A stretch of 64,000 nucleotides of DNA, from positions 2,976,001-3,040,000 of the forward strand of contig NZ_CP017671.1 in assembly GCF_001874625.1 (NCBI RefSeq). The letters are read 5' to 3'. Position 1 is the stretch's first letter. Each line of letters opens with the position of its first letter. Positions 8,903-20,398 of the stretch are shown piece after piece. A model generated the notes under the pieces. The model did no database searches and had not been told where the DNA came from. It saw only the letters and a program-made list of their open reading frames with translations. The position numbers and the translations under genes are program-made. This DNA comes from Providencia rettgeri (GTDB taxonomy: Bacteria; Pseudomonadota; Gammaproteobacteria; Enterobacterales; Enterobacteriaceae).

Positions 8903-10020
8903 TCTCGCTTCAATTTATATTAATGAAATAAAAGTCTGCAGATAGTTAACTGCATTTTTTATTTTTATCTTTATTTAATTTGTGTAACTTTGATAAAGCT
9001 AAAGACGACTCAGCCAATATCGGAAAGAATGATATACTAGCCTTCTAATTACTTTCAACTAGTCTTAAAATGACATTGCAACTATGTAACAAATCATTTC
9101 ACACTCTTAAAGTAACAATAAAATATTGTAATATCAATCAATTATAATGATTAGGACTCGTCGGTTTATGCCTATCCCCTTCAGTCACTTGGCTGATATC
9201 AGAATATTAATCTAAAAAAAAACCTTCACACCGATGTATAACCTGAAAATAAAGGAAATAAACAGAATAATTTAACACTGTAACATTATTAATGATATTA
9301 AAGTAGTACAGGCACTTGGAAGTGAAAATATGAGCATATTTGCTAGTTTTATGTAAAAAATAGTAAAAACAATAAATTTTACCTCTAAAACTATTTGGTA
9401 ATATTAAACATCAATGAGTTACAAAAAGCACCATTCTGTTACAATTAACCAAAATGCTAAATTTTTAAAGCAGCAAGGTAAATACCTACCAAATCATAAC
9501 TATCAAGATAACAAAACATTAACGTTAAAAAAGTTTATTATTCACTTTACTTGATGAACATCACAAAATTATGAATAAATAATGCTAATTGATAATCTAA
9601 ATTTAATATTGTTATTTTTATCGTCCCAAGAGCATGGTTGGAATTAAATATCAAAAAATAACACTCAAACAGAGTTTAACTTCAGATGATAATATCATTG
9701 CATTATTGCATAATTAAGACAGATAGTGAAACTCGATATCCCACCTTATGTTACTACAATACTATTATTTTAATTAACCAATGCTTATTTAAGCCTATCA
9801 GATTATCTATCATTATTGCCAACCTCTCCAGATAAAAAATACAATTATGACTTTACATCAAATGGTTATGTAATTTTTAAGATATTGTCTCTAACCATGC
9901 AAAAATACTGTTTCAATGTTCACCTACATTTCAACAAGTTTATCTTATGTATGGTGAATAAACATTGCAGATGCCGGTTTTATTCCATAACCGCTATCTT
10001 CAAGATCAAAGTACTGCTTA
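8903..10020. other. 1.1-kb AT-rich region without a recognisable gene
   Basis: I see no ORF with a credible start, ribosome site or protein-like composition on either strand. The region is strongly AT-rich and holds several short GTTAC/GTAAC motifs (for example around 9280, 9417, 9438). A weak CRP-like half-symmetric site, TTTGTGATGTTCATCAAG read on the minus strand, lies near 9551-9570. It probably contains the promoter of the MrpJ-like gene and possibly remnants of lost DNA. Confidence 0.4.
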
Positions 10021-10840
10021 GCGACTGAGCATTTACGGGACGGTGAATTGGCTTGAATTGCTGTTGAGATGGTGGGTCGTGCAGGATTTAAATTCTACGA
10101 ATTTAGCCTGCGGCCTGAACCTGCAACCAGCTTGCCGAGGTATGGATGGCGACTGAGCGTTTACGGGGCGGTGAATTGGCTTGAATTGCTGTTGAGATGG
10201 TGGGTCGTGCAGGATTTAAATTCTACGAATTTAGCCTGCGGCCTGAACCTGCAACCAGCTTGCCGAGGTATGGATTGGTGACTGAGTATTTACGGGGTAG
10301 TGAATTGGCTTGAATTGCTGTTGAGATGGTGGGTCGTGCAGGATTTAAATTCTACGAATTTAGCCTGCGGCCTGAACCTGCAACCAGCTTGCCGAGGTAT
10401 GAATTGGTGACTGAGTATTTACGGGGTAGTGAATTGGCTTGAACTGCTGTTGAGATGGTGGGTCGTGCAGGATTTAAATTCTACGAATTTAGCCTGCGGC
10501 CTGAACCTGCAACCAGCTTGCCGAGGTATGGATGGCGACTGAGCGTTTACGGGGTAGTGAATTGGCTTGAATTGCTGTTGAGATGGTGGGTCGTGCAGGA
10601 TTTAAATTCTACGAATTTAGCCTGCGGCCTGAACCTGCAACCAGCTTGCCGAGGTATGAATTGGTGACTGAGTATTTACGGGGTAGTGAATTGGCTTGAA
10701 CTGCTGTTGAGATGGTGGGTCGTGCAGGATTTAAATTCTACGAATTTAGCCTGCGGCCTGAACCTGCAACCAGCTTGCCGAGGTATGGATGGCGACTGAG
10801 CGTTTACGGGGTAGTGAATTGGCTTGAATTGCTGTTGAGA
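10021..10840 (-). repeat. Array of tRNA-Lys-derived repeats (rtT-like)
   Basis: Six complete units begin (plus-strand coordinate) at 10070, 10198, 10327, 10456, 10584 and 10713, with lengths 128, 129, 129, 128, 129 and 128 bp. A truncated unit covers 10021-10069. Read on the minus strand, the array starts immediately after the last tRNA-Lys and each complete unit ends with AATCCTGCACGACCCACCA, exactly the last 19 nt of that tRNA including CCA. Each unit also keeps spacer sequence (CAATTCAAGCCAATTC), the D-arm word GCTCAGTCG (diverged in half the units) and GGTTGCAGGTTC of the T-arm, with a 28-nt insertion in the T-loop. The truncated unit stops in the D-arm word. No terminator lies in between, so the array should be part of the tRNA transcript. 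Organisation parallels the rtT repeats of E. coli tyrT. Confidence 0.9.
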
Positions 10841-10916
10841 TGGTGGGTCGTGCAGGATTCGAACCTGCGACCAATTGATTAAAAGTCAACTGCTCTACCG
10901 ACTGAGCTAACGACCC
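10841..10916 (-). tRNA. tRNA-Lys(UUU), copy 3 of the operon
   Basis: 76 nt including encoded CCA. Acceptor GGGTCGT/ACGACCC, anticodon loop CTTTTAA (anticodon UUU), T-arm GCAGG TTCGAAT CCTGC. Identical to the two other copies. Last real tRNA before the repeat array. Confidence 0.97.
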
Positions 10917-10949
10917 ATCTGAATTGCTTGAATTGTTTGTTTCTTTAGA

Positions 10950-11025
10950 TGGTGGGTCGTGCAGGATTCGAACCTGCGACCAATTGATTAAAAGTCAACT
11001 GCTCTACCGACTGAGCTAACGACCC
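10950..11025 (-). tRNA. tRNA-Lys(UUU), copy 2 of the operon
   Basis: Same 76-nt sequence as the neighbouring copies, CCA encoded. The 33-nt spacer to the next tRNA includes CAATTCAAGCAATTC, which is also recognisable in the downstream repeats. Confidence 0.97.
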
Positions 11026-11059
11026 ATCTGAACTGCTTGAATTGTTTGTTTCTTTTAGA

Positions 11060-11135
11060 TGGTGGGTCGTGCAGGATTCGAACCTGCGACCAATTGATTA
11101 AAAGTCAACTGCTCTACCGACTGAGCTAACGACCC
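11060..11135 (-). tRNA. tRNA-Lys(UUU), copy 1 of the operon
   Basis: Same 76-nt sequence, CCA encoded. First lysine tRNA after the three valine tRNAs. E. coli has a single lysV at the matching position, as far as I recall. Confidence 0.97.
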
Positions 11136-11173
11136 ATCTAATTTCGTATTTTTAATGCGAGTAACAAATGAAG

Positions 11174-11249
11174 TGGTGGGCGATAGCGGGCTCGAACCAC
11201 TGACCCCCTCCTTGTAAGGGAGGTGCTCTACCAACTGAGCTAATCGCCC
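11174..11249 (-). tRNA. tRNA-Val(UAC), copy 3 of the operon
   Basis: 76 nt with encoded CCA. Acceptor GGGCGAT/ATCGCCC, anticodon loop CTTACAA (anticodon UAC), T-loop TTCGAGC. Identical to the other two copies; corresponds to E. coli valU-X-Y. Confidence 0.97.
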
Positions 11250-11283
11250 ACTTCATGACTTATTCCACATTTTCATAAATAAT

Positions 11284-11359
11284 TGGTGGGCGATAGCGGG
11301 CTCGAACCACTGACCCCCTCCTTGTAAGGGAGGTGCTCTACCAACTGAGCTAATCGCCC
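11284..11359 (-). tRNA. tRNA-Val(UAC), copy 2 of the operon
   Basis: Same 76-nt valine tRNA sequence with encoded CCA, separated from its neighbours by 34 and 25 nt. Confidence 0.97.
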
Positions 11360-11384
11360 AATTATTTATTTTCATCGTCAACGG

Positions 11385-11460
11385 TGGTGGGCGATAGCGG
11401 GCTCGAACCACTGACCCCCTCCTTGTAAGGGAGGTGCTCTACCAACTGAGCTAATCGCCC
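11385..11460 (-). tRNA. tRNA-Val(UAC), copy 1 of the operon
   Basis: Same 76-nt valine tRNA sequence with encoded CCA. It is the first gene of the val-lys operon, 18 bp after the -10 element of a strong promoter. Confidence 0.97.
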
Positions 11461-11478
11461 CGTCGTCGATGGAGGTGC

Positions 11479-11506
11479 ATTATAGGGATACTGAGTTCTG
11501 AGTCAA
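11479..11506 (-). promoter_or_regulatory. Sigma-70 promoter of the tRNA-Val/Lys operon
   Basis: On the minus strand: TTGACT (-35), 16-bp spacer, TATAAT (-10), then GCACCTCC before the first tRNA. Near-consensus and stable-RNA-like, divergent from gltX. Confidence 0.85.
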
Positions 11507-11888
11507 CGATTTTTCAATAGATTTTTTTCGTTCGTTGCAAAAATAATCAAGATGTTTCAATATTCGCCATAAAAGCTGCCTTTTTAATCAATTACCTATA
11601 TATTTCACCCTTATTTTATCGCTCAAAAAAGTGAAAATTGTTTTCCTCCACATTTATTTTTATTTTTATCGGCAAAATAATCATTTTCTTTCCTTCTATT
11701 TTGATAACTTGATTGAGGAATCACTACAGGATGATAGAATAGAGTCACATTTTAGCAATGCTTATAAATATCACTAGCCAGAACGTCCTGCACAAACCCT
11801 ATTTAATGATGTCTTGTTTCAGTTCTTCGATTGGCTAGCGAGCAAATAAGCAATTCAAAAACAATGTTTTGCAATTAAGGCAATCTCG
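11507..11888. other. Intergenic region upstream of gltX
   Basis: No gene. It separates the divergent tRNA operon promoter from gltX and must contain the gltX promoter, which I could not place with confidence (a TAGAAT at about 11735 is one candidate -10). A TAAGG ribosome site precedes the gltX ATG. Confidence 0.4.
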
Positions 11889-13310
11889 ATGAGTAAAATC
11901 AAAACCCGTTTTGCACCTAGCCCAACTGGCTATTTACACGTTGGTGGTGCTCGTACTGCTCTGTATTCCTGGTTATTTAGTCGCCACAATCAGGGCGAAT
12001 TTGTCCTGCGTATTGAAGACACCGACTTAGAACGCTCAACTCAGGAAGCTATCGATGCCATTATGGACGGTATGAACTGGTTGAATTTAAATTGGGATGA
12101 GGGTCCTTATTATCAAACTAAGCGTTTCGACCGATACAATGCTGTCATTGACCAAATGTTAGATGCAGGTACTGCATATCGCTGTTACTGCTCAAAAGAG
12201 CGTTTAGAAGCGTTACGTGAACAGCAAATGGCAAACAATGAAAAACCTCGCTATGACGGTTGCTGCCGTGATCACGCTCATAACCACACTCCTGATGAAC
12301 CTCACGTTGTTCGTTTCCGAAACCCACAAGAGGGTTCTGTAATTTTTGATGATAGGATTCGTGGGCCAATTGAATTTAGCAACCAAGAACTCGATGATTT
12401 AATCATTCGCCGTACAGATGGTTCACCAACTTATAACTTCTGTGTAGTTATTGATGACTGGGATATGGAAATCACTCACGTGATCCGCGGTGAAGACCAT
12501 ATCAATAACACGCCTCGCCAAATTAACATCCTAAAAGCATTAGGTGCACCAGTTCCAGAATATGCACACGTTTCAATGATTTTAGGTGATGACGGTAAAA
12601 AATTATCAAAACGCCATGGTGCAGTAAGTGTTATGCAATATCGTGATGATGGTTATTTACCTCAAGCACTATTAAATTACTTAGTTCGCCTAGGTTGGTC
12701 CCATGGGGATCAAGAAATTTTTACTGTTGATGAAATGAAAGAGTATTTTACTCTAGATGCGATCAGCAAATCAGCAAGTGCGTTTAATACAGATAAACTG
12801 CTGTGGTTAAACCATCACTATATCAACACACTACCTGCTGAAGAAGTAGCGACTTACCTTGCATGGCATATTGAACAGCAAAATATCGACACGAGTACAG
12901 GTCCTCAGTTAGTTGATTTAATTAAGCTATTGGGTGAACGTTGCAAGACCCTAAAAGAAATGGCCGAATCTTGTCATTATTTCTATCAAGATTTTGAAGA
13001 GTTTGATGCCGATGCGGCGAAAAAACACCTACGCCCTGTCGCTCGTCAACCATTAGAAGTAGTTAAAGACAAACTGGCTGCAATCACAGACTGGAATGCT
13101 GAAAATGTCCATAAAGCGATTGAAGCTACCGCTGAGCAACTTGAAGTCGGTATGGGGAAAGTGGGAATGCCTTTACGTGTCGCTGTAACAGGTGCAGGCC
13201 AATCACCAGGCCTTGATGTTACTGTTCATGCAATTGGCCAAGCACGCTCTATCGCTCGTATTGACAAAGCACTCTCCTTTATTAGTGAACGCGAAGCAAG
13301 CGCACAATAA
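11889..13310 (+). CDS. gltX: Glutamyl-tRNA synthetase
   Basis: 473 aa, class I synthetase charging tRNA-Glu. The HIGH-type motif is in [12 protein letters not shown] (residues 9-20) and the KMSKS-type motif is KLSKRHG near 237. Cys/His residues around 98-130 ([15 protein letters not shown]) match the zinc site of the E. coli enzyme. Length is normal for the family. Position next to valine/lysine and alanine tRNA genes is the same as in E. coli. Monocistronic, followed by its own terminator. Confidence 0.97.
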   Translation: MSKIKTRFAPSPTGYLHVGGARTALYSWLFSRHNQGEFVLRIEDTDLERSTQEAIDAIMDGMNWLNLNWDEGPYYQTKRFDRYNAVIDQMLDAGTAYRCYCSKERLEALREQQMANNEKPRYDGCCRDHAHNHTPDEPHVVRFRNPQEGSVIFDDRIRGPIEFSNQELDDLIIRRTDGSPTYNFCVVIDDWDMEITHVIRGEDHINNTPRQINILKALGAPVPEYAHVSMILGDDGKKLSKRHGAVSVMQYRDDGYLPQALLNYLVRLGWSHGDQEIFTVDEMKEYFTLDAISKSASAFNTDKLLWLNHHYINTLPAEEVATYLAWHIEQQNIDTSTGPQLVDLIKLLGERCKTLKEMAESCHYFYQDFEEFDADAAKKHLRPVARQPLEVVKDKLAAITDWNAENVHKAIEATAEQLEVGMGKVGMPLRVAVTGAGQSPGLDVTVHAIGQARSIARIDKALSFISEREASAQ

Positions 13311-13325
13311 TAAAAACTAAAGTTT

Positions 13326-13361
13326 AAAAGCTCCATGTTATTTATTAGGCATGGGGCTTTT
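13326..13361 (+). terminator. gltX terminator
   Basis: Inverted repeat AAAAGCTCCATG/CATGGGGCTTTT (one G-T pair) ending in TTTTATTT, 16 bp after the gltX stop. Confidence 0.75.
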
Positions 13362-13426
13362 ATTTAGATATGTATTCATGCCATATAAAAAATGACTTAA
13401 CCCACCCATACCAATCAATTTAATCT

Positions 13427-13452
13427 AGGTGCTCTACCATTACGCTCAAAGC
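13427..13452 (-). pseudogene. Possible tRNA D-arm remnant
   Basis: Read on the minus strand, this stretch contains AGC then TGGTAGAGCACCT, 13 nt identical to the D-stem/variable start of the tRNA-Val genes in this window. No acceptor, anticodon or T-arm surrounds it, so at most it is a fragment. A chance match to a widespread tRNA word is possible. Confidence 0.3.
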
Positions 13453-13620
13453 TCTTAAATAAAAAATTAGCCTAGCGGAAATAAGGAAAAGCAGCCTATC
13501 TCATCAAGCGCTTTAAATCATAACTGCAACCTAACCGTGCCAATTAGCCACTTCAATCATTTGAATTAACTGATGTTTGCTTTATATTTAAGCAGTCAGT
13601 GTCAAAACACCATTATTTGA

Positions 13621-13649
13621 TTGACACTCCCCCTAGCCTTGAATATCAT
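13621..13649 (+). promoter_or_regulatory. Promoter of the tRNA-Ala pair
   Basis: TTGACA (13621-13626), 17-bp spacer, TATCAT (13644-13649), 25 bp before the first tRNA-Ala. The rest of the gap from 13362 shows nothing else except the tRNA-like fragment at 13427. Confidence 0.8.
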
Positions 13650-13674
13650 CCCAACGTCCAAAAGAATTGTATTT

Positions 13675-13750
<76 letters not shown>

Positions 13751-13799
13751 TCTAATTCCCTGTTAGGTGGCATTAATACAACATCAAAATTATTCTATT

Positions 13800-13875
<76 letters not shown>

Positions 13876-13994
13876 ATAATTTCCTCTGATTACTCGTTTC
13901 TTCTTACTAACATCGCTTGTTTTTTCATTAATGTCGTAAAACATCAATTTACTTTTACCTCATTTGCACTCCATTATATTTAATACTTACTACA

Positions 13995-14747
13995 TTATTG
14001 TGCTGTATAACCACCATCAATAGGAATAAATGCGCCTGTCATAAAGCTGCTTTCATCTGATAATAAAAAGGCGACCACATTAGCAATTTCTTCCCTTGTC
14101 GCCATCCTGCCCATTGGGTGTGTTGAAGACATCCATTCCTGAGTTGCTTGCGGTAACCTCTCAATATTAGGCGTTTGTACATAACCTGGGCCAACAGCAT
14201 TAATACGAATATCTTTTTGCGCATTCTCTAACGCCACAGAGCGCGTAAGCCCTAACACTGCATGTTTTGCCGCCGTATAAGGTGCAATCCCTGCGATCCC
14301 TGTCACCCCATTACAAGCAGATAAATTGACAATCGCTCCGCCTCCACTACGCAAAATACTAGGGATGCTATATTTTAAACCATGGAACGTCCCCGTGATA
14401 TCTGTTGCAACCACATCATGCCAAGCCTTTAATGGGTAATCCTCTACATTGACACCATGTGGGCCAGTGATACCCGCATTATTCACCAGATAATGCAAAG
14501 CACCGTACTGCTGCTCAATTTTTTCAATCGTTGCTTTGAAATCTTGCGCATTTGCAACATCCATTTTGATAGTGCTGATGCGTTGACCCGTTGGATCTAT
14601 TTCTTTCGCAGCTTGTGTTAATGTAAGCTGATTGCGCCCTGTTATAACAACAGTCGCTCCGAGGGAATGTAATTTCTGAGCAATACCAAAGCCAACGCCT
14701 GTTGATGCGCCCGTTATAAGCGCTATTCGGTCGTTAAATTTCCCCAT
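13995..14747 (-). CDS. SDR-family NAD(P)-dependent oxidoreductase
   Basis: 250 aa from the ATG at 14747, which has GAGG six bases upstream; an in-frame TTG four codons earlier is less likely. Classical short-chain dehydrogenase: cofactor motif TGASTGVGFGIA near residue 12, NNAG near 88 and the YTAAK catalytic Tyr/Lys near 155. The C-terminal PIDGGYTAQ is typical. Substrate unknown. Divergently transcribed from a MarR regulator with shared operator DNA, so it is probably the regulator's target. Confidence 0.88.
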   Translation of the reverse strand: MGKFNDRIALITGASTGVGFGIAQKLHSLGATVVITGRNQLTLTQAAKEIDPTGQRISTIKMDVANAQDFKATIEKIEQQYGALHYLVNNAGITGPHGVNVEDYPLKAWHDVVATDITGTFHGLKYSIPSILRSGGGAIVNLSACNGVTGIAGIAPYTAAKHAVLGLTRSVALENAQKDIRINAVGPGYVQTPNIERLPQATQEWMSSTHPMGRMATREEIANVVAFLLSDESSFMTGAFIPIDGGYTAQ

Positions 14748-14763
14748 GATGTACCTCAATTAT

Positions 14764-14805
14764 GATTAACTAAAGTTAACTATAAACAATTAACTTTAGT
14801 TAATC
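14764..14805. promoter_or_regulatory. Double palindromic operator between SDR and marR-type genes
   Basis: GATTAACTAAAGTTAA (14764-14779) and its exact reverse complement (14790-14805) are separated by 10 bp. Each copy is itself near-palindromic (TTAACT..AGTTAA), so there are two binding sites for a dimeric repressor. They overlap the region where both divergent promoters must lie. The MarR protein at 14871 is the likely ligand. Confidence 0.75.
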
Positions 14806-14870
14806 AATGTATCGTTTTATCTAAAAAGTCAATGTATACTTGAGTGATTGAATATTAAGGAACATTTTTT

Positions 14871-15287
14871 ATGTCAGATGCTCTTGAAGATGCGCTTTCA
14901 TTATTACAATGTACATTAGTGGCTCGCAGAGCGAGCTTTACCCCCGAGCAAATAACTTGGGGCCAATATGATGTACTAGAAATATTAAGGCTTAAAGGTG
15001 ATTTGACGCCGAGCCAATTAAGCCAATCCCTTGGACTTTCCCGCCAAAATTTATCGAAATTTCTTCGAGTCCTAAAATCCTATGATTTTGTTGAACAGTA
15101 TCAATCTGAAGAAGATAAGCGGGAACTGATCACCCACTTAACAAGAAAAGGGCATGATTTCTTACAACGTGCAGCCACTGGCCGTGCTGAAAATGCCTTA
15201 AAGGTTAAAACAGTATTAACTCAACAAGAGCAAGAACTGTTTATTAATTTGAGTAAGAAAATTACTGATTCCCTAAGCCACAAATAG
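14871..15287 (+). CDS. MarR-family transcriptional regulator
   Basis: 138 aa. Winged helix-turn-helix with LTPSQLSQSLGLSRQNLSKFLRVL (residues 45-68) as recognition region and EEDKRELITHLTRKG as the wing. Probably a dimeric repressor responding to a small ligand. The divergent SDR gene and the twin operator at 14764-14805 suggest that it controls itself and the dehydrogenase. Start ATG preceded by AAGGAA. Confidence 0.85.
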   Translation: MSDALEDALSLLQCTLVARRASFTPEQITWGQYDVLEILRLKGDLTPSQLSQSLGLSRQNLSKFLRVLKSYDFVEQYQSEEDKRELITHLTRKGHDFLQRAATGRAENALKVKTVLTQQEQELFINLSKKITDSLSHK

Positions 15288-15297
15288 CCTTAGCTGC

Positions 15298-15513
15298 TTA
15301 ACTGCGTTTAAGTGGCTTCACAAGGCCTTCAAGCCCTTCAATTTTTAACCCTAAGGTCATTTCCATTAATTGCCCTAAACGCCCCGCAGGGAACTCTCCT
15401 TTCTTATAGAACCAAAGTAAATATTCCTCTGGCAAATCTATTAGCACACGCCCCTTGTACTTACCAAACGGCATATAGGTATTTGCTATGTCGATGAGAT
15501 CTTGTTTTTCCAT
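15298..15513 (-). CDS. DUF3820-family small protein
   Basis: 71 aa. The MPFGKYKGRVLIDLPEEYLLWF segment is the conserved core of DUF3820. Function not established. Convergent with the MarR gene, 10 bp away. Start ATG near 15513. Confidence 0.8.
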   Translation of the reverse strand: MEKQDLIDIANTYMPFGKYKGRVLIDLPEEYLLWFYKKGEFPAGRLGQLMEMTLGLKIEGLEGLVKPLKRS

Positions 15514-15594
15514 TTGTTCTCTTACATTTTTAGTGTTGTGTCTTTGACTGCGTTTTATCTGTTCTTTTAACAGTTTTCTTTTTTATATGAAAGC

Positions 15595-15622
15595 AAAACG
15601 GCGCTCATTTGAACGCCGTTTT
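15595..15622 (-). terminator. nupC terminator
   Basis: Perfect AAAACGGCG/CGCCGTTTT stem, 10-nt loop, with T residues on the minus strand, 25 bp past the nupC stop. Confidence 0.8.
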
Positions 15623-15646
15623 GCCAATTTAACACTTTTTTATTGA

Positions 15647-16831
15647 TTACAAAACTAAGCCAACAACAGCTGCCGATAGGAAGCTCACTAATGTTGAACC
15701 GTATAATAGTTTCAAACCAAAGCGTGCTACTGTATTACCTTGTTTTTCATCTAACCCTTTAATTGCACCAGCAATAATACCGATAGATGAAAAGTTAGCA
15801 AAAGAGACTAAGAACACCGATAAGATACCGACAGAACGTTCTGATAAGCCACCAGCAATCGCTTGTAAGCCATCCATTGCGACAAACTCATTCGTGACCA
15901 TCTTAACTGCCATGATGCCGCCAACTTGTAAAGCTTCATCCGCAGGAATACCAAGGACCCAAGCAAATGGATAAAACACGTAACCTAACATCGTTTGGAA
16001 ATCAACGCCGAATACTGCAGAGAAAATACCATTAACCATCGCAATTAGGGCAATAAAACCAATCAACATAGCTGATACTATAATTGCGACTTTAAACCCA
16101 GCAAGGATATATTCGCCTAACATTTCAAAAAAGCTTTGCCCTTCATGCAAATTGCTCATTTGGATGTCTTCTTCACCTTCTGGTGGGTACGGGTTAATTA
16201 ATGATAAAACAACGAAAGTACCAAACATATTAAGCACTAATGCCGCGACCACAAAGCGAGGTTCCAACATGGTCATATAAGCACCAACGATAGACATTGA
16301 TACAGTAGACATTGCGGTTGCCGCCATGGTGTACATTCTGCGCTCTGACATTCTATTGAGTTGGTCTTTATACGCGATAAAGTTCTCTGACTGCCCTAAC
16401 AATAATGAGCTTACTGCGTTAAATGACTCTAATTTCCCCATACCGTTCACTTTCGATAATACAGTACCGATAATGCGGATCACGATAGGTAAAATTTTGA
16501 CGTGTTGTAAAATACCAATTAATGCAGAAATAAAGATGATTGGACACAAGACTTGTAAGAAAAAGAACGCTAAATTGCCCTCAATCATGCCGCCAAAAAT
16601 AAATTTCGTCCCTTCCGCTGCATAGCCTAGCAAGTGAGTAAACACCCCTGCTACACCCATTACAAAAGATTCGCCGATATTAGATTTTAAGAAAAGGTAA
16701 GCCAACGCAATTTGAATAACAAGGAGTTGAATAACATAGCGGGGGCGGATCGCGCTACGGTTACTACTTGCTAAAATTGCAAGAGCAGCAATTACTACTA
16801 AGGATAAAACGAAATGCAGGATCGAGGTCAT
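15647..16831 (-). CDS. nupC: NupC-type nucleoside/H+ symporter
   Basis: 394 aa from the ATG at 16831, chosen for its GGAG ribosome site; an upstream in-frame ATG would add five residues. Concentrative nucleoside transporter with about ten membrane segments. [20 protein letters not shown] near residue 135 and the EFVAM and [10 protein letters not shown] regions near 330-360 are the conserved CNT substrate/cation sites. Takes up nucleosides using the proton gradient. A CRP-type site lies upstream, as in E. coli nupC. Confidence 0.93.
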   Translation of the reverse strand: MTSILHFVLSLVVIAALAILASSNRSAIRPRYVIQLLVIQIALAYLFLKSNIGESFVMGVAGVFTHLLGYAAEGTKFIFGGMIEGNLAFFFLQVLCPIIFISALIGILQHVKILPIVIRIIGTVLSKVNGMGKLESFNAVSSLLLGQSENFIAYKDQLNRMSERRMYTMAATAMSTVSMSIVGAYMTMLEPRFVVAALVLNMFGTFVVLSLINPYPPEGEEDIQMSNLHEGQSFFEMLGEYILAGFKVAIIVSAMLIGFIALIAMVNGIFSAVFGVDFQTMLGYVFYPFAWVLGIPADEALQVGGIMAVKMVTNEFVAMDGLQAIAGGLSERSVGILSVFLVSFANFSSIGIIAGAIKGLDEKQGNTVARFGLKLLYGSTLVSFLSAAVVGLVL

Positions 16832-16870
16832 ATGCGACTCCAACAAATTTAAGAATCAGTCTATGTGCAT

Positions 16871-16914
16871 ATTCTATGTAATAGACAACATTTAAATGAG
16901 ACGGTGGTCACATT
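16871..16914 (-). promoter_or_regulatory. Class II CRP-dependent promoter of nupC
   Basis: On the minus strand a CRP-like site (AATGTGA, 6 bp, TCTCATTT; 16893-16914) is centred about 42 bp upstream of the expected start point. A TAGAAT -10 element lies at 16871-16876. That spacing fits class II activation by cAMP-CRP. A CytR site was not resolved. Confidence 0.6.
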
Positions 16915-17054
16915 AATATGAAAGCTTACTAGGTGTATTTTGCAAAAAGAAGAAGGCGGTCACGTTTCAACTATGACAAAACCCTGTAATCACTTTTTTT
17001 TGCACAGAAATCTTAATGAAAATTTAAGTTAAGGCTTACAACGACCTAAGTATT

Positions 17055-17088
17055 ATTTTGTTGCTTACCACCTTGTAAGCAACAAAAT
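17055..17088 (-). terminator. ligA terminator
   Basis: Perfect 14-bp inverted repeat ATTTTGTTGCTTAC/GTAAGCAACAAAAT with a 6-nt loop, 22 bp beyond the ligA stop. The T-run on the minus strand is short. Confidence 0.65.
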
Positions 17089-17109
17089 TAGATTGAATAT
17101 AGTTCACCA

Positions 17110-20180
<3,071 letters not shown>

Positions 20181-20398
20181 CGCTGTTATCTCTAGTTGAT
20201 GAATGATTATGCCAACACGGCGGAAACTACCTTAAGATTATTTCTCAATTGCTCTAAGTGCAACCCTCAGAACGATTTTCTTACAAGAAAGAGAATATTC
20301 CGCTTTCGTTTGCTGCTTTTTTAAGCAAATAATGGCTAGTCAGCCTAGTTTCATACCTATATGATACATAGTCAACCGAAAAGGAGAGAACAAGAAGT

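Noticed and set aside
9816-10028. Small open frame before the array
   Set aside because: Starts at TTG without a ribosome site and has an amino-acid make-up of translated AT-rich intergenic DNA.
10069-10281. 70-codon open frame on the plus strand inside the repeats, nearly repeated at 10455-10667
   Set aside because: It is antisense to the tRNA-derived units, the unit length is not a multiple of three, and there is no ribosome site. It is a by-product of the repeat sequence.
10021-10840. CRISPR array
   Set aside because: Units are 128-129 bp long and almost identical throughout, with no unique spacers and no cas genes in the window.
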